Source: Heterohyrax brucei (lineage: Eukaryota > Chordata > Mammalia > Hyracoidea > Procaviidae). From it: DNA of 64,000 bases. The stretch spans positions 198,826,796 through 198,890,795 of the forward strand of contig CM053142.1 in the NCBI GenBank assembly GCA_028571685.1. Reading direction: 5' to 3'. A program made the position numbers and the translations under genes. Under the pieces are notes generated by a model. The model was not told where the DNA came from. It worked only from the letters and a program-made list of their open reading frames with translations, and made no database searches. Each line of letters opens with the position of its first letter. Within the stretch, counting starts at the first letter, position 1. Below, in pieces: positions 1-11,611 of the stretch.

Positions 1-1390
1 GCCCCTTCAGGTGGGCTCAGAGGGCTGTGAGGGAGAGGGTGCCGTGGACACCTGCCTGGACCCTGTGACCAGTTGAAGAAGCAAGCCCCACCATGTTCAT
101 TTCCTTTCCGTCCTTCAAATGGAAGTTGCTTTTCCGGTTCTTCCCTCTTCTTTCTCCCACAGTCGTGGTGACTGTACAGTTCGGGGTCAGTGGGGGTTTC
201 TTGACAGGATTCTTGCGTTCCATGCAGGGTGCTCGGTTCCATTCCAGCCTGCATGCCTTGCACACAGCCACCGCCATCCATCAGGGAGGCCTGCCTGTGG
301 CTGGAACACCAAGCAGGTTCCGGCAGAACTTCCGGACCAAGACAGACTAGGAAGATGGGCCTGGGGGTCTACTTCTGAAACCAGTCAGTGGAACCCCAAG
401 GATCACAGCAGTCCAATCCCCCGCTGACGAGATGGGGTAGGATTGGGTAGGGTTTCACTCTGTTGTGTCACCGTGAGTGGGGGCAACCGGGTGGCAGCTG
501 GTAACGGAGTAACTCCGCTGTTAGTGGCCTACTCCAGGGTGGGACCATGCAGACTCTGCTGCAGGCTGAGCAACAAGCCCAAACCTGCGAACGGCGCTGG
601 ACCCAGCAGTCAACCTGCTCCGGGTGCAAATGCTCAGCCCCCTCCGCCTCCTCACCACCCCACCTCTCACCCTAACCCCCACCCACCCCATTTGGCAATG
701 GGGTGAGTGTCTTCTGTGACAGGGAAGCTGAGCTCATGGTGGTGACTTGACACGGTCAAGCAAGTGACAGAGCAGGAGCCGTTCAGGCAGGAAGGAGGCC
801 TCCCCCTGCCATAAATCCCAAACCAGATCAGTCATGGAACAGACCCTGACTCACAGCAGTCCCGAGCGTCGTGGTCAAGTGTGCCCCACTTGGGTCTGGG
901 TGGCTGATTTCCAGAACAAGGTGCCCCTGGGTGCACTCGAACCTCCCAGGGAAAGGCCACTGGGGCCCCTTGCTCCCCCACTCCCCACTTCTCCTGCTGT
1001 TTCCTCTGCTCAGAGGTGCTCTTGCCCCAGGGCCTTTGCACTTGCAGCTCCTCAACCTGATTCCCATGGTGCCCAGGCCCCACTTGGCCCTCTTGCTGTC
1101 CCCACTCACCAGCTGCACCGCGCCAGTCCACTTCTTAGTTTCTGACGTTCTGTGGTTCCTGTGTTCCTTCAAGAACTATTTAAGAGCAATAAGGGATTTT
1201 TGGTGTGTTGCTGGAGGTGGAGGAGAACAGAGCTGACCTCACCACCGTGGTGCTGGCCCCCTGGGAATGGTCTTGAAACAAAACCAGTAAGTGAGCGGCA
1301 GGACAGCTTCCAAGGTACCGCGGCTTACTGCTGTTCAGAGCCTCAGGGGTCGTTTCTGTCGGTCTTGCGACATTCTGTCACATGGCCAGC
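1..1390. other. Left flank, no gene recognised
   Basis: No open reading frame here resembles a protein I know. Positions about 385-560 weakly resemble a decayed RTE/AfroSINE 3' tail, but the match is too poor to call. The human neighbour MIOX is not visible in this stretch. Confidence 0.5.
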
Positions 1391-1930
1391 TTAACTCCCA
1401 CCACCAAGGCCACAGTTTCCAACCACAATCCTTCCTCTTTGTTTCCAACTTTGAGTTTTAATCACCAGGAATTATCAATACATCTTGATTGCATGTTTGA
1501 TCAATTGCAGACTGCAGAAGTTGGTGAAAATCTTCCATTTTTTCACCTTCAGCCTTAGTGGTTGGTGTGCAAATTTGACTGAGTCACTTACCTGGCCTTC
1601 CTTGAAGGCGCAAGGTCACTGGCAGCATTGTACTTTAGGACAGATCTTGAAGTATTCTTTTTGATGGTGAACGTGAGGCCATTCCTCTTCGGTTTGTCTT
1701 CCTCGCATACTACACCGCACGACTGTCTGATTCAAAGTGATCAACAGCAGTCCAGGGTATCTCTCTTCAGCAGTTGTACTTAACTATCAACAACTTCCAG
1801 TTTTCCTAGACCCGCAGTTTGCATGTTCCGTGTTCAGGTTACTAGCGAATGCCTGCTGCTGTTTCTTCTCATTTTGAGTCAGGCAGCAGCAGCAACTGAA
1901 GGCTGTCTTAGTCATCTGGTGCTGCTATGG

Positions 1931-2098
1931 AAACCACAGCGGCGCAGTGGTTAAGTGCTCTGGCTACCACCCAAACTACTGGCAGTTCAAATCTGTCAGG
2001 TGCTCCTTAGAAACTCTGTGGGGTAGGTCTACTCTGTTCTATAGGGTCGCTATGCTTTGGAACCTAGCTAATGGTACTGGATCTAGTTTGGTTTTTTA
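1931..2098 (+). mobile_element. AfroSINE
   Basis: The sequence starts with a tRNA-like head ('gcgcagtggttaag'), then the 'ggcagttcaaat' box-B-like segment and the 'cctatagggtcgctatg' type body. It ends in a 'ggtttttt' tail. This order is typical of afrotherian SINEs. Confidence 0.85.
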
Positions 2099-2560
2099 GT
2101 GCTACTGCAACAAATATCATGAGTGGATGGCTTTTAAAAGAGCAATTTTATTTGTTACAGTCCACTAGGCTACAAGTCCAAATTCAGGGCATCCGCTCCA
2201 GGGGAGGGCTTTCCCTGCTGGCACTGGAGGACGGTCCCTGTCATCCATCTTCCCCTGGACTGGGAGCTTCTGAGGCACAGGGACCCCCGATGCTTTCCAA
2301 AGGACACACTCGGTTCCCAGTGCTGCTTCTTGGTGGTATGAGGTCCCCCACTCTGCTTGCTTCCTTTTCTTTTGTATCTCAGAAGGTTCCCTTAAGGCAC
2401 GTCATCATCCTGTACACTGAGCCTCGCCCCACTGACACAGCCGCTGCTCACCCTCCCTCATCGGTGTCACGGAGGCTGGGTCTACTGCATACAGGAGCAT
2501 TACAGAACACCGGCAATCACAGCCCGGCCAGACTGCACACACGTTTTGAGGGGGAACACA
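2097..2560 (-). mobile_element. MaLR-like LTR, antisense and partial
   Basis: Read on the minus strand it carries the same tail as the LTRs at 37,553 and 60,528: a 'ggacaccctgaatttggac' type box, an AATAAA-like stretch, then 'gccatccactc' and 'gcagcact'. The right boundary is approximate. Confidence 0.65.
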
Positions 2561-2959
2561 ACTCAGTCTGTGGCAAAGATCTGGAAGGCTTTCTCCATCC
2601 GGGTCACTGGCTTTGGGGTGGCAGCTCCTACCTCGCTGAACTCAGTGTCTTCCAAGCTGAAAAGCTCGTCTTCCCACACTGTGTCAGTGTTCCAGCCGAC
2701 TTGGAAGTTTTTTGCTGGCTAGTTTTTCCAGAAGTAGACTGCCATGTTCTTGTTCCCAGTCTGTCTTAGTCTGGAAGGTTTGCTGGAACCTGTCCACCCT
2801 GGGTGGCCCTGCTGGTATTTGAAATACCACTGTCATAGCTTTCAGCATCACAACAACACACCAAGTCACCACAGTACAAAAGAGTGACGGACGAGTGCCC
2901 ACAAAGACCATGGTGTGTGATTAAGTCTTCCCGGTGTGTCCATCTTTTAATCACTATAT

Positions 2960-5850
2960 TGTGTCCTTATCCTTTGTGGTAGGCCTTACTTTAAGGTCTA
3001 TTTTGTCAGAAATTCATATTGCCACTCCCACTGTTTCTTAATTGTTGTTCACTTGATGTATTACTTTTCCATTTGTTGAATTGTAGTTTGTGTCTTTAAG
3101 TAAAGATGCGTCTCTGGTAGGCAGCATGGAGACAGATTGTGTTTTTCAATCAGTTCTGCCACTCTCCCTCTTTTTGTTCATTTACATGCAGTGTGATGAC
3201 TGACGGGTGTGAGTCTAGTGCTGTCGTTTTGGTGTCTTTTGCATGTTGACAGTTTCTTTGTTCTACTTCTTTTTCTGGGCTGAGTCATTTTTCTGTATTT
3301 TCTTTTCATCTTTTTCCCTGTTGTAGATTTTGTATTTGCTGAGTCTTGTTTTTTGTTTTGATGTGCAGGATTGTTAGTTTCCTTTGTGGTTACCTAATAT
3401 TTACCCTATTTTTCTAAGTTAAACCAAATTTTTATTTTTTTACATAGTCACGACTTCTCCATATGAAAGACCTGTGATTACATTTTTTAGTCCAATTTTG
3501 CTTTAATATTGCTGTCGTTTACATAAGGACATCTCTATTTCTCTATTTTGAGTGTTTTAGCTCTGATTTATTTTTGTGATTTCCCTCTCTTGATGTCTGT
3601 GCTCTGTTCTGTATTGTAGTCTTTGGTTGTTGTCTGATGTTTTTGGTTTTCTAACCAGATGATTCCCTTTAGTATGTATTATAATTTTGGTTTGGTTTTT
3701 GCAAATCCTATAAACTTCTGTTTATCTGGAAATGTCTTAATTTCACCATCATATCTGAGAGACAGTTTTCCTGGATGTATAATTCTCAGTTGACAATTTT
3801 TTTCCTTCAAGGCTTGATGTGCACGTTGCCTTCTTGCCTGCATGGTTTCTGCTGAGTAGTCCAAACTTAGTCTTGACTGATTGTCCTTTGTAGGTGACTT
3901 TTCATTTATCCTAGGCACTCTTAAAATTCTCTATCTCTGGCAAGTTCGATTTTGTCTCGGTGACTTTCTTTTGGGATCTACCTTATGTGGGGTTCAATGA
4001 GCATCTTAGGTAAATATCTTTTCATCTTTCAAAAATCTTCAGCAATATTCTCTGTATTTTTGGTTATCTCTGTCCTGCTACCTTGCCCTTCCCATTCTGG
4101 TACTCCTGTCCCTCATAAGTTGTTTCTCTTGATGTAGTTCCATATAACTCTTAGAGTTTCTTCATCTAGAAAAAAAAAGTTAATCAGGTTGTTCCTCAGA
4201 CGCGTTAGTGTCAAGTGCTTTATCTTCAGTCTCACTAATTCTGACTTTCATTGCCTCAGTTCTGCTGCTGTGACTTTCTATTGAGTTGTCTGATTCTGAT
4301 ATTTTATTGTTAATTTTCTGGATTTCCATTTGCTGTCTATGGATTCCTGTAGCCTGTTAAATTTATCATTGTGCTCTTCTCTGATCTTCTTAAGTTCCTC
4401 TACTGCTTTGTCTGTCACTCCTTGACTTTTTTTTGCATTTTCCTGGATCTCCTTTCTCACCTCTTGAAAAGGTCTACTCATTAATCTGGTTTGGCAGTCT
4501 ACCTCTGGTAATCCCAGGTAATTCTCTTCATCTGGAAGATTTCTTGATTCTTTGTTTTTGGAGTTTGCTGAAACCATCATAGTATGCCTGTCTATGTGAT
4601 TTTATATTGACTGTTTTCTCTGAGGTATCAGTAAGCTGCTGGATTTATTTTACATTTGCTTACTGTGTCTTGGCTTCTTATTTTTTTCTGTTTTGATATG
4701 TCCAAATATGTTGCTTGTGTGAGCTAGTTTGATTATTGGCACCTTGGAAGCTCTAACACCCCATTGTTAGGTTATTACAGCTATTACTAGGTATGTGAGC
4801 CCAGGAGTCCATTTGCTTTTCTTGTATGGACTCAGCTCAGGCATCCAGGTAGTTGGTCAGCAAGTGTGTGGTGCAGACTCACCTATAGTCTTAGACAGGC
4901 AGGGGTACATGGTGTTGGCACAGGTTTCTGGTTTCAGTTGGGGGTCATGCTCTTAGCAAGACAAGGGCCTGACTGCCACCCCTGAGTGTCTGTGAGGAAA
5001 GTGTGCCCCTGTTCCCTAGAACATATGCGTGGATGAATTTTGCAGACACACTATAGACAGCCAACACTGTTGGCTGTAAGGTCTGGAAGGCATCACTTAT
5101 TCTTGGACTCCTGTCAGGAGTGGGTGGGTGGTATGGGTGGAGCCACAGTCCTCAGGCCACACTCGGTGAGGACCCTGCTTAATAGGCAAAGTGGTGTGTC
5201 GTATGTTGCAAACCTGCCTCTCCACCATATAGGTGATATTGCTGAGCTTAGACTTCAGGAGTGTACCCTACTGTGCTGTGGTAGTGATGCCCTAGGCTGC
5301 TGGCATGGGTCCACAAGGGATTGTGCAGGGCTGAAAGGCAATTAAAGTCTGATGTCTGCACCCTTTGTTTTCGGTTTCTTTGTTAATTTGTCTCCTCTCC
5401 CAGGCCAGGAGAACGACCCTGAGCACATCACAGGTCCTACTTCAGGCCCGGGGCACACAGAAATTTCTGAAGCTGACTTGGACCCAGTGCAAGCAGGAAG
5501 TGGGCAGGTAAGAGTGAGAAAGGTTTTTCCCAAAAGGTTTTTAGATCCACATGGTAGGTTAGATGCAGGCCCTGGTCTCTGGCTCACTAAGCACTGCTTT
5601 TCACTGATCCTGGAGACACAGTAGTCTCTCCACCCCTTGGTCTCTCCCGATTTGGGTGCTAGCTGATCCTGCCCTCCAGGGTGCTACTTCTCACTGGTCT
5701 AGCGACTCCTTGATGCTTCTGAACCATCTCTCCTCAATTTTGTCTCTGATGTTCGAAGTGCCCTGATTGTCATCTATCTGTTCACTGGCTTTTGGGGAGT
5801 CTTTGTTGTAAGAAGGGCCACAGGAAGCATCTGACTACTCTGTCATCTAT
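2960..5850 (-). mobile_element. Old LINE-1 fragment, antisense, 5' portion
   Basis: The plus strand is T-rich, as expected for antisense L1. Minus-strand reading frames at 4,278-4,580 and 3,679-3,918 resemble L1 ORF1 (coiled-coil-rich part, then the nucleic-acid-binding part). Sequence at 2,965-3,460 corresponds to the start of ORF2. The same order is seen in the younger L1 at 44,593-47,244. About 4,700-5,850 would be the 5' UTR, though I could not confirm this, so the right boundary is uncertain. Frames are broken and the copy is inactive. Confidence 0.7.
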
Positions 5851-5867
5851 CTTAGCCTGCCTAAGCA

Positions 5868-5952
5868 TATAGTCTAGGAAACCCCACGGGGCAGTTCTAT
5901 ATGGGATCGCTATAAGTTGGACTTATTCAATGGCACAGAACTGTTTTAAGGC
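5868..5952 (+). mobile_element. AfroSINE 3' fragment
   Basis: It contains 'ggaaaccccacggggcag' and a decayed 'ggatcgctataagttgga' followed by 'atggcacagaactgtttt', the second half of the SINE. The head is missing. Confidence 0.65.
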
Positions 5953-5954
5953 AA

Positions 5955-6795
5955 AGTCACAACTCTAGGTCACGTTTTCGGTGTGTAAGAACCCAGTCAT
6001 GGGGACAGTGCAGGACTGGGCAGCACTTCCTTCCATTGTGTGTGGCATTGCCCTGAGTTGGGCACCAACTCTAAGGCAGCTAACGAACAGCCCTGAAGGC
6101 ATCAGAAAGCTCTAGTCACAATGCCCCTGAAGCCACACCCCACGGGGGCCAGGGTGCATTGGAGGGTACAGTGGACCAGGAGGAGCTGGCCATGTGGGGC
6201 TGCCAAAGGGTCTGTGGGGCAGATCAGGGGCCCTGATGAGACAGCAGGGGCAGGCTGGTGGGGCTGCAAGTTTCCTGCAGAGGAACTGACCCCTGGGGAG
6301 ACCAGAGACCTCAGGACCCAGCAAAGTCTGGACCTAGCCCCTACCCCACACTCCCTGAGTCCTCTGGAAAGTAGTACCTCCACCACCCAGGTGTTTGAAC
6401 TGGAGGATGGAGGCCGCAAGATGCAGCCTCCCTTCCCCCCATCTTCCTTCCTGCTCCTTCCCTTCACTCTGTGGAGCACACAGGGTGGGCACCTTGCCGG
6501 AGCCCCTGTCCACCTGGACCATATGCCCCATGGCAGCTGCCCCTGGCCTCCTTTTGTGCCTACACAGGCCCAGTGCTGTGGCCTTGTGGAGAGGAGGGAA
6601 GGAAAGGGCTGGGTTTGGGCAGATTCCCCAGCCCTGGTCCCTCAGATGGGGCCGGGAAGTCTAAGTGCCATCCGTCAGTCTGTGCAAACAATGCTGGGCT
6701 GGGACACAGAGCCACCTGACTTCAGGCCAGTGCCAAGTTGGACAGGGCTCTGGCTGGTCACCCGAGGAAGGGCCCACTCAGACCACTAGGCACGT
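5955..6795. other. 3' flank of LMF2, no feature seen
   Basis: GC-rich single-copy-looking sequence between the repeats and the LMF2 poly(A) region. A 222-codon open frame crosses it on the plus strand, but it resembles no known protein and several frames are open together, as expected from base composition. Confidence 0.5.
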
Positions 6796-6815
6796 GCTTT
6801 AGAACGAAAGACACT

Positions 6816-6821
6816 TTTATT
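6816..6821 (-). terminator. LMF2: LMF2 poly(A) signal AATAAA
   Basis: AATAAA on the minus strand, about 430 bp beyond the LMF2 stop codon. Cleavage is expected near 6,795-6,805. Confidence 0.75.
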
Positions 6822-7246
6822 GGCTCACAGATCTGAGCACCTGTCCGTCTCCTTCTTTGGTGAATCAACTTCATTTCCTGCCTCTTGCAGGCTCCGGACT
6901 CTGACCTTCACACGGGGACTGAGCAGGACAGGCTGCCACCTACTGAGCGCACAGTCTGTCCACGGAAGGGCTGTGACAGGGCTACTGGGCCACAGGTCAC
7001 CCCTGGGCCCATCACTAAGGTCCAGGAGGACATGGGAGGCATGGGGTGACGAGTGGTCCTCGAAGCAGCAGGGAGCCAGGGTCACCCCGGTGAACCTCAT
7101 GGGAGTGGGACAGCACGTCAATCTGTGTTTGCTACAGCACCATTGGCTAAGGCACTCACGGCTGGCTGTGTGCTGCTGAGGGGGTACCTGAGCTGCTGGG
7201 AGACCCTCCCTGCCCCCTTGAGGACACCCATCTCTACAGAGCACAG

Positions 7247-10200
7247 CTACTTCTTTCGCCGGGGGCTCCGTGCCACACTGCTGTAGCTGTCAGGGGTGGG
7301 GGCAGCCTGTTCACCAGCAGTTCCTCGCTCCTTCTTAGTGGCTGTCCTGTGTTTCTCCTCCCTATTGGGTGGTGGGGGGTGGAGAGCCAGCAGGGTCTGT
7401 ATCACCTGGATGGCCCCCCCGGCTAGAAGGAGCCCCCAGAGCAGGGTGGGAGCCTCCAGTGGGGACAGCTGGGTCCGTACCCAGCGCAAGGCCTGAGGCA
7501 GGGGGCTGCTGGTGCTGCGGGGTCGCGGTGGGCTCCTGTCCTGTTGGGGGCACACAGTGAGGATGGTCCAGGAAGCGTGGCCATCTGAGCCCCACCCAGC
7601 CAGCTGATACCTCCTACCTGAAGCCCGAACTGTGTGACCAGCGTGTCCAGCGTAGGATCCCCCAGGGCCACGGCAGGGAAGAACTCCTCCACCCACTGAC
7701 GACGCCACCACCGGCTGCAGCAGGACTGGTGGTCAGTGTGTGGCTAGGCCCAGGCCCCGCACCTGCCCAGGGTCCCAGCTTACCCCTGCTCCCCAGGCTG
7801 TGAGAACCAGTACTTGTAGCGCTGGGCACGGATGTAGGTGGGTGGGTGCTTGTGGAACGGGTACTTGCTGAGGTCGTTCTGGATCAGGCGAGTGACTGCA
7901 GGGTGGCGAGCCAGGCTCTGCCTCAGCCACACCGTGTCCCTGCCCCCAACCTGCCAGCACGCCACCACCCGCTGCCTTCAGTCATGGCCCCACACTCTTT
8001 CCATTCTGGCACTGCCCCCTCCCCACGTCACCCCAAACCCCTCCCCACCCCTGCTCCCCTGGTCCTGCCCTCACCAGCCTCCTGGCCCTGCAGCAGTCGG
8101 AGGACCAGGCCAGTGAACCAAGGGCTGTGCGTGTGTGGCCCCAGTGCCGCAAACCACATCTGCCAGTCGAGGCGTGGCTGGTGAGGTGTCACGACGGGCG
8201 GGGGCCGGCTCAGGTTCCCAGGCTTGTACATGAACTCGATCTCCTGCCACACAGGGGCTGCAGTCAGCGGCCAGCTGGGCCTGTGCCCACCCAGCCACCC
8301 ACGGTACAGCCCGCCCACAGGGGCTCACCGTCCAGTGGTGTCCGTCATAGCTGCCCTCCAGCACTACTTCAGGCCGTCCACCCAGACCGGTCATTCGGCG
8401 GAAAAGGCCATAAGAGTTGGCCAGCTGCAGGCGCTCCACAGCCCCAAAGAGGCGATGGGCCCCCGTCCAGAGGCGTCCGTGGGCACCTGGCTCTATGTAG
8501 GAGTAGGGCACCTGGAGGCAGGTGAGCAGAGGCTTGGTGCAGCCCTGAGCACCCAGTGTCGCCCGGCTTCCCCCTTTCCCCTTCCCCCAGCTACCCACCA
8601 GGCTGAGGGTAAACAAGGCCACTGTGGCGGTGCCAAAGATGAACAGCTGGACTGCAGACCAGAGCTTCCACTGCCACCCGTGCACCCGTGTCCATCTGGG
8701 AGGAGCAAGGGCCATCGGGCCTATGAGAACCTCACCGTCACCCGCACGTCACCGTCACCCCCCCATCATGGTCACCCGCACATCAGTGTCATCTGCACAT
8801 CACTGTCGCCCCCACTCCCCCGTCTCTGGCCCACGTACCTCCAGAGGGCAGCCAGCAGCTCCCAGGCAAGGGAGGCCCCACCCAACCACATGGTGGGCAG
8901 GGTCACAGTCTTCAGCCACTGGGAGAACTGGTGAAAGGTAAAGTCTGTGGGGGGGTCAGGCAGGCGTGAGGGCATGTGTAAAGGGGAGCAGCCCATCCTC
9001 CATCCCTGGCCGGTACTCACTGGTTCTGGACTGGATGGTGCGTTGCTCCCAGTCCAACTCCAAGCTGAAGTAGTGGGCAGTGCCGTAGGCCAGCAGCCCA
9101 TAGATGGCCAGCTCCAGCAGCAGGACCAGCGTGGTCAGCAGGGTCTTGGGCCAGGCTGTAGGGAGGATGGTCACGGTGACTGGGGACGAGGTGGGAGGTC
9201 TGCGATGGGGGCTGGAGTGGGGCCACGGGGGCAGGGGTGGGTGGAGGCAGGCAGAGGCTTACAGGCGGGCATCTTTCTGCGGTGGCCCCGCTCTGCGCCC
9301 AGGTGCCTGTCGTCCAGCAGGGCGGTGCAGAGCACCAGCGTGAGCAGGTTGAAGAAGTTGTAGTTCCCTGTGATGATGATCAGGACTTGCAGCAGGACCT
9401 GGGGGGGTCTGTGCTCAGACCTGCAGGCTGTCCTTGAGGCCCTGACCCCCTCCTCGGGGGTCTCTGCTCAGAGAGCCCACCCCCACCCCTCCTTTCTGCC
9501 TCCTTGGTCCTCTGCCCTGATTGACTCTTGGGTAGTTGTTCTCACGGGCTTGGCACACTGTAATGCCAGCTGACCTGAAGACTAACCCCCTCGCCACGGC
9601 AGCTGTGCCCCCCACAGACCTATGCCTTCACACCCCCAGTCCGCCCTGCTGCCCTCTGCCCGCCGCTGCAGCAGAGCTTCGCCCACCTGGGCATAGAAGG
9701 CCATCAAGCGCAGGCGGCGGAGCGGGGCAAAGAACAGAGGTGGCACCGCAATCTCAATGAGGAAGGTGGCCGCCACGCTGAGCCTGTGCAGCCAGACCGG
9801 CAGGTGATGGGCAAACCAGGCTGCCGGCGTAGGTAGGCACTGCGTCTCATAGTGGTAGGTGAGGGCTGTGGGCGGGTGGGCAGACCGTCAGCGCTGGCCG
9901 GAGCTCCAGGGCTGCCCCAGTTCCAGGCTGGCATCCTCACCCGTGAGCCCCCACCATGCGGGGCAGCGGCTGGTCAGCTTGACCACGCCCGAAGCAAACA
10001 TGAGCCGGAAGAGCAGCCAGCGCACTAGCCAGAAGGGGAGGTCCTCATGGGGCTTGGCTCCCGGTGCCCCGCCTTGGGGAGCCTGCTTGCCAAGGCGGGG
10101 CTGCCTCAGCGGGGCCACCAGCACGGCCAGAAAGCCAGTCTCCAGAAGCAGGGAATCCCTGCAGAAAAAAAGAGTGTGCAAACGGCCCCCCTCACCACGG

Positions 10201-11187
10201 TCGCTGCCCTAGAGGGAGCCACAGTCGCCTAGCCCACCCGCACCCGAGCCCAGAGCCACTCACCACTGGAAATAGAGGAACACCTGGCCCACCTGTGGGG
10301 AGAGGGGCCGTCAGGGAGCACGGCAGTGTGTCTAGGTGCCCGAGTGGGGGTGGGGACAGGGGGTGGTCCCACTTGCCTGGCAGGCTGACAGGTAGGCGGC
10401 CCAGAGCAGCAAGTAGGTAAGGCGATGGCGCAGAGGGCGCAGCAGCAGGGCACCCAGGGCCAAGAGCGTCCCCAGAAGGGTCAACAGCTCCAGGCCCTGC
10501 GCAGTGTCCAGCCCCAGTCTGTGCACCTCCCACAGCAGCGTCGGCACCTCCCACAGCTGCTGCCAGCGCCCCTTGCCTTGTGGCCTCAGGGTCCGCCGGG
10601 CCGGCAGGATGCCCTCGGCACCATATAGTCCTGCGCAGGGCGGGGGTAGGGGGTGGGGACGGCGGACGTCAGGGCCAGGACAGTGTCCTTGCAGGCTAGG
10701 ACCCCCACCCTGCGTCGGGTCTGCAGTTTCCACCCCTGTCCCCGCTCCCCGTCCCCCGCCGACCCAGAGTCCTGGCTGACACCCTTGGGATGTGCCACCC
10801 GGCACTGCCCCGCTCCCCTCCCGTCCACATCACAGCCCTCCACGCTTCTACCGGCTCCACGATATCTGGGCGGAATTCCCCCACCCCACCCCCGTTAGGT
10901 TCTGCCACTGCTCTCACAAGTAGCCCCACTATCTCCACGGCCCGCAGAACACGAACAGCCGCCTCCTGGCCCCCACACTAAGGCCTAAAGCTTACTCGTG
11001 TCCTCTGTCCCCCAAACAGAGGAGCACGAGGAGAGAAGAGGACACAGGGACCCGAGCGCGGATCGGGGGCTGTCCCGCCCTCGGCACCCTCACCCGGGAT
11101 CTGCATGTAGAGGGAAGCAAAGGCGAACATGAAGACGGCGGCCACTCCTTGGAGGAAGAGCTGCCGCGGCAGCCTGGAACCCGCCAT
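7247..11187 (-). CDS. LMF2: Lipase maturation factor 2 (14 coding exons)
   Basis: Multipass endoplasmic-reticulum membrane protein of the LMF family; LMF1 helps fold homodimeric lipases, and LMF2 is its less well-understood paralogue. Coding exons read on the minus strand: 11094-11187, 10377-10630, 10264-10292, 9941-10158, 9687-9865, 9263-9398, 9021-9155, 8839-8944, 8599-8695, 8329-8511, 8075-8243, 7784-7895, 7618-7714, 7247-7540. Phases agree throughout and give 700 residues, against about 707 in human. The first residues [11 protein letters not shown] fix the start. Hydrophobic spans are clear at residues about 11-29, 77-95 and 102-115, with more later. The C-terminal half holds the conserved soluble region (for example [21 protein letters not shown]). 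The tail is basic (RSPRRKK). Intron 2 has a GC donor. It shares a promoter with NCAPH2. All sites are inferred from splice consensus and family similarity. Confidence 0.95.
8725..8815. repeat. Short degenerate tandem repeat in an LMF2 intron
   Basis: Repeated, imperfect units of 'gtcacccgcacatca' type, about 15-20 bp each, lie between the exons at 8,695 and 8,839. Low-complexity intron sequence. Confidence 0.6.
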
Positions 11188-11611
11188 GTCCGCTACGCGG
11201 CCGCCGGGAGGGAGCCGGGCGCTCGCCAGTGCCCGCCCCACTACAAGCCACGCCCCTGGCTCCCAGGCCACGCCCACAACGCCCAGGCCCTCCCCGCGCC
11301 GCCGGCCTAGCGCCCCAGGCCCCGCCCCAGAGCCGCGCGCCGGCCGCCACTGCGCACTTTGACCCCTGCCGGCTCCGCCCCGTCCCGGTGCCCGCCCCGC
11401 CCCCAGCGCGCCCCGCGGGGCCTCTCCCTGGGGCCCCGGGCTCCGCGGTTACGTCATAGGTGTGCGCGCGGCAACGCGCGCCGCGCACTGTGCTGGGCGG
11501 GAACAGCAAAATGGCGCCAGAAGTAGTGGCGGGCTGAGGACGGCGGCGCCCCTCGGAAGCCGATCTCGAGGCCCCGGCCCGCCCCTGCGGCGCGCCCGGC
11601 CGCTCAGGGAC
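11188..11611. promoter_or_regulatory. Bidirectional CpG-rich promoter of LMF2 and NCAPH2
   Basis: The two start codons face away from each other with 424 bp between them. The interval is very CpG-rich and has no obvious TATA box. Visible elements are TTACGTCA at 11,449-11,456 (CREB/ATF type), GGCGGGAA near 11,497 (E2F-like) and AAATGGCGCC at 11,509-11,518 (YY1-like, in NCAPH2 orientation). Transcription start sites are not determined. Confidence 0.75.

Larger units (their letters stand above)
1730..2935 (+). repeat. RTE-associated 5' region, interrupted
   Basis: Two blocks, about 1,730-1,905 and 2,690-2,935, match in the same order the region at 61,225-61,320 and 61,495-61,670. The latter lies just upstream of an RTE LINE coding region. 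The blocks share 'cagctgtttcttctc'-like and 'tctgtcttagtctgg' motifs. The gap between them is filled by an AfroSINE and an antisense LTR that inserted later. This is probably an orphan 5' part of an afrotherian RTE; it could instead be an independent repeat that also lies next to the other RTE. Confidence 0.5.
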
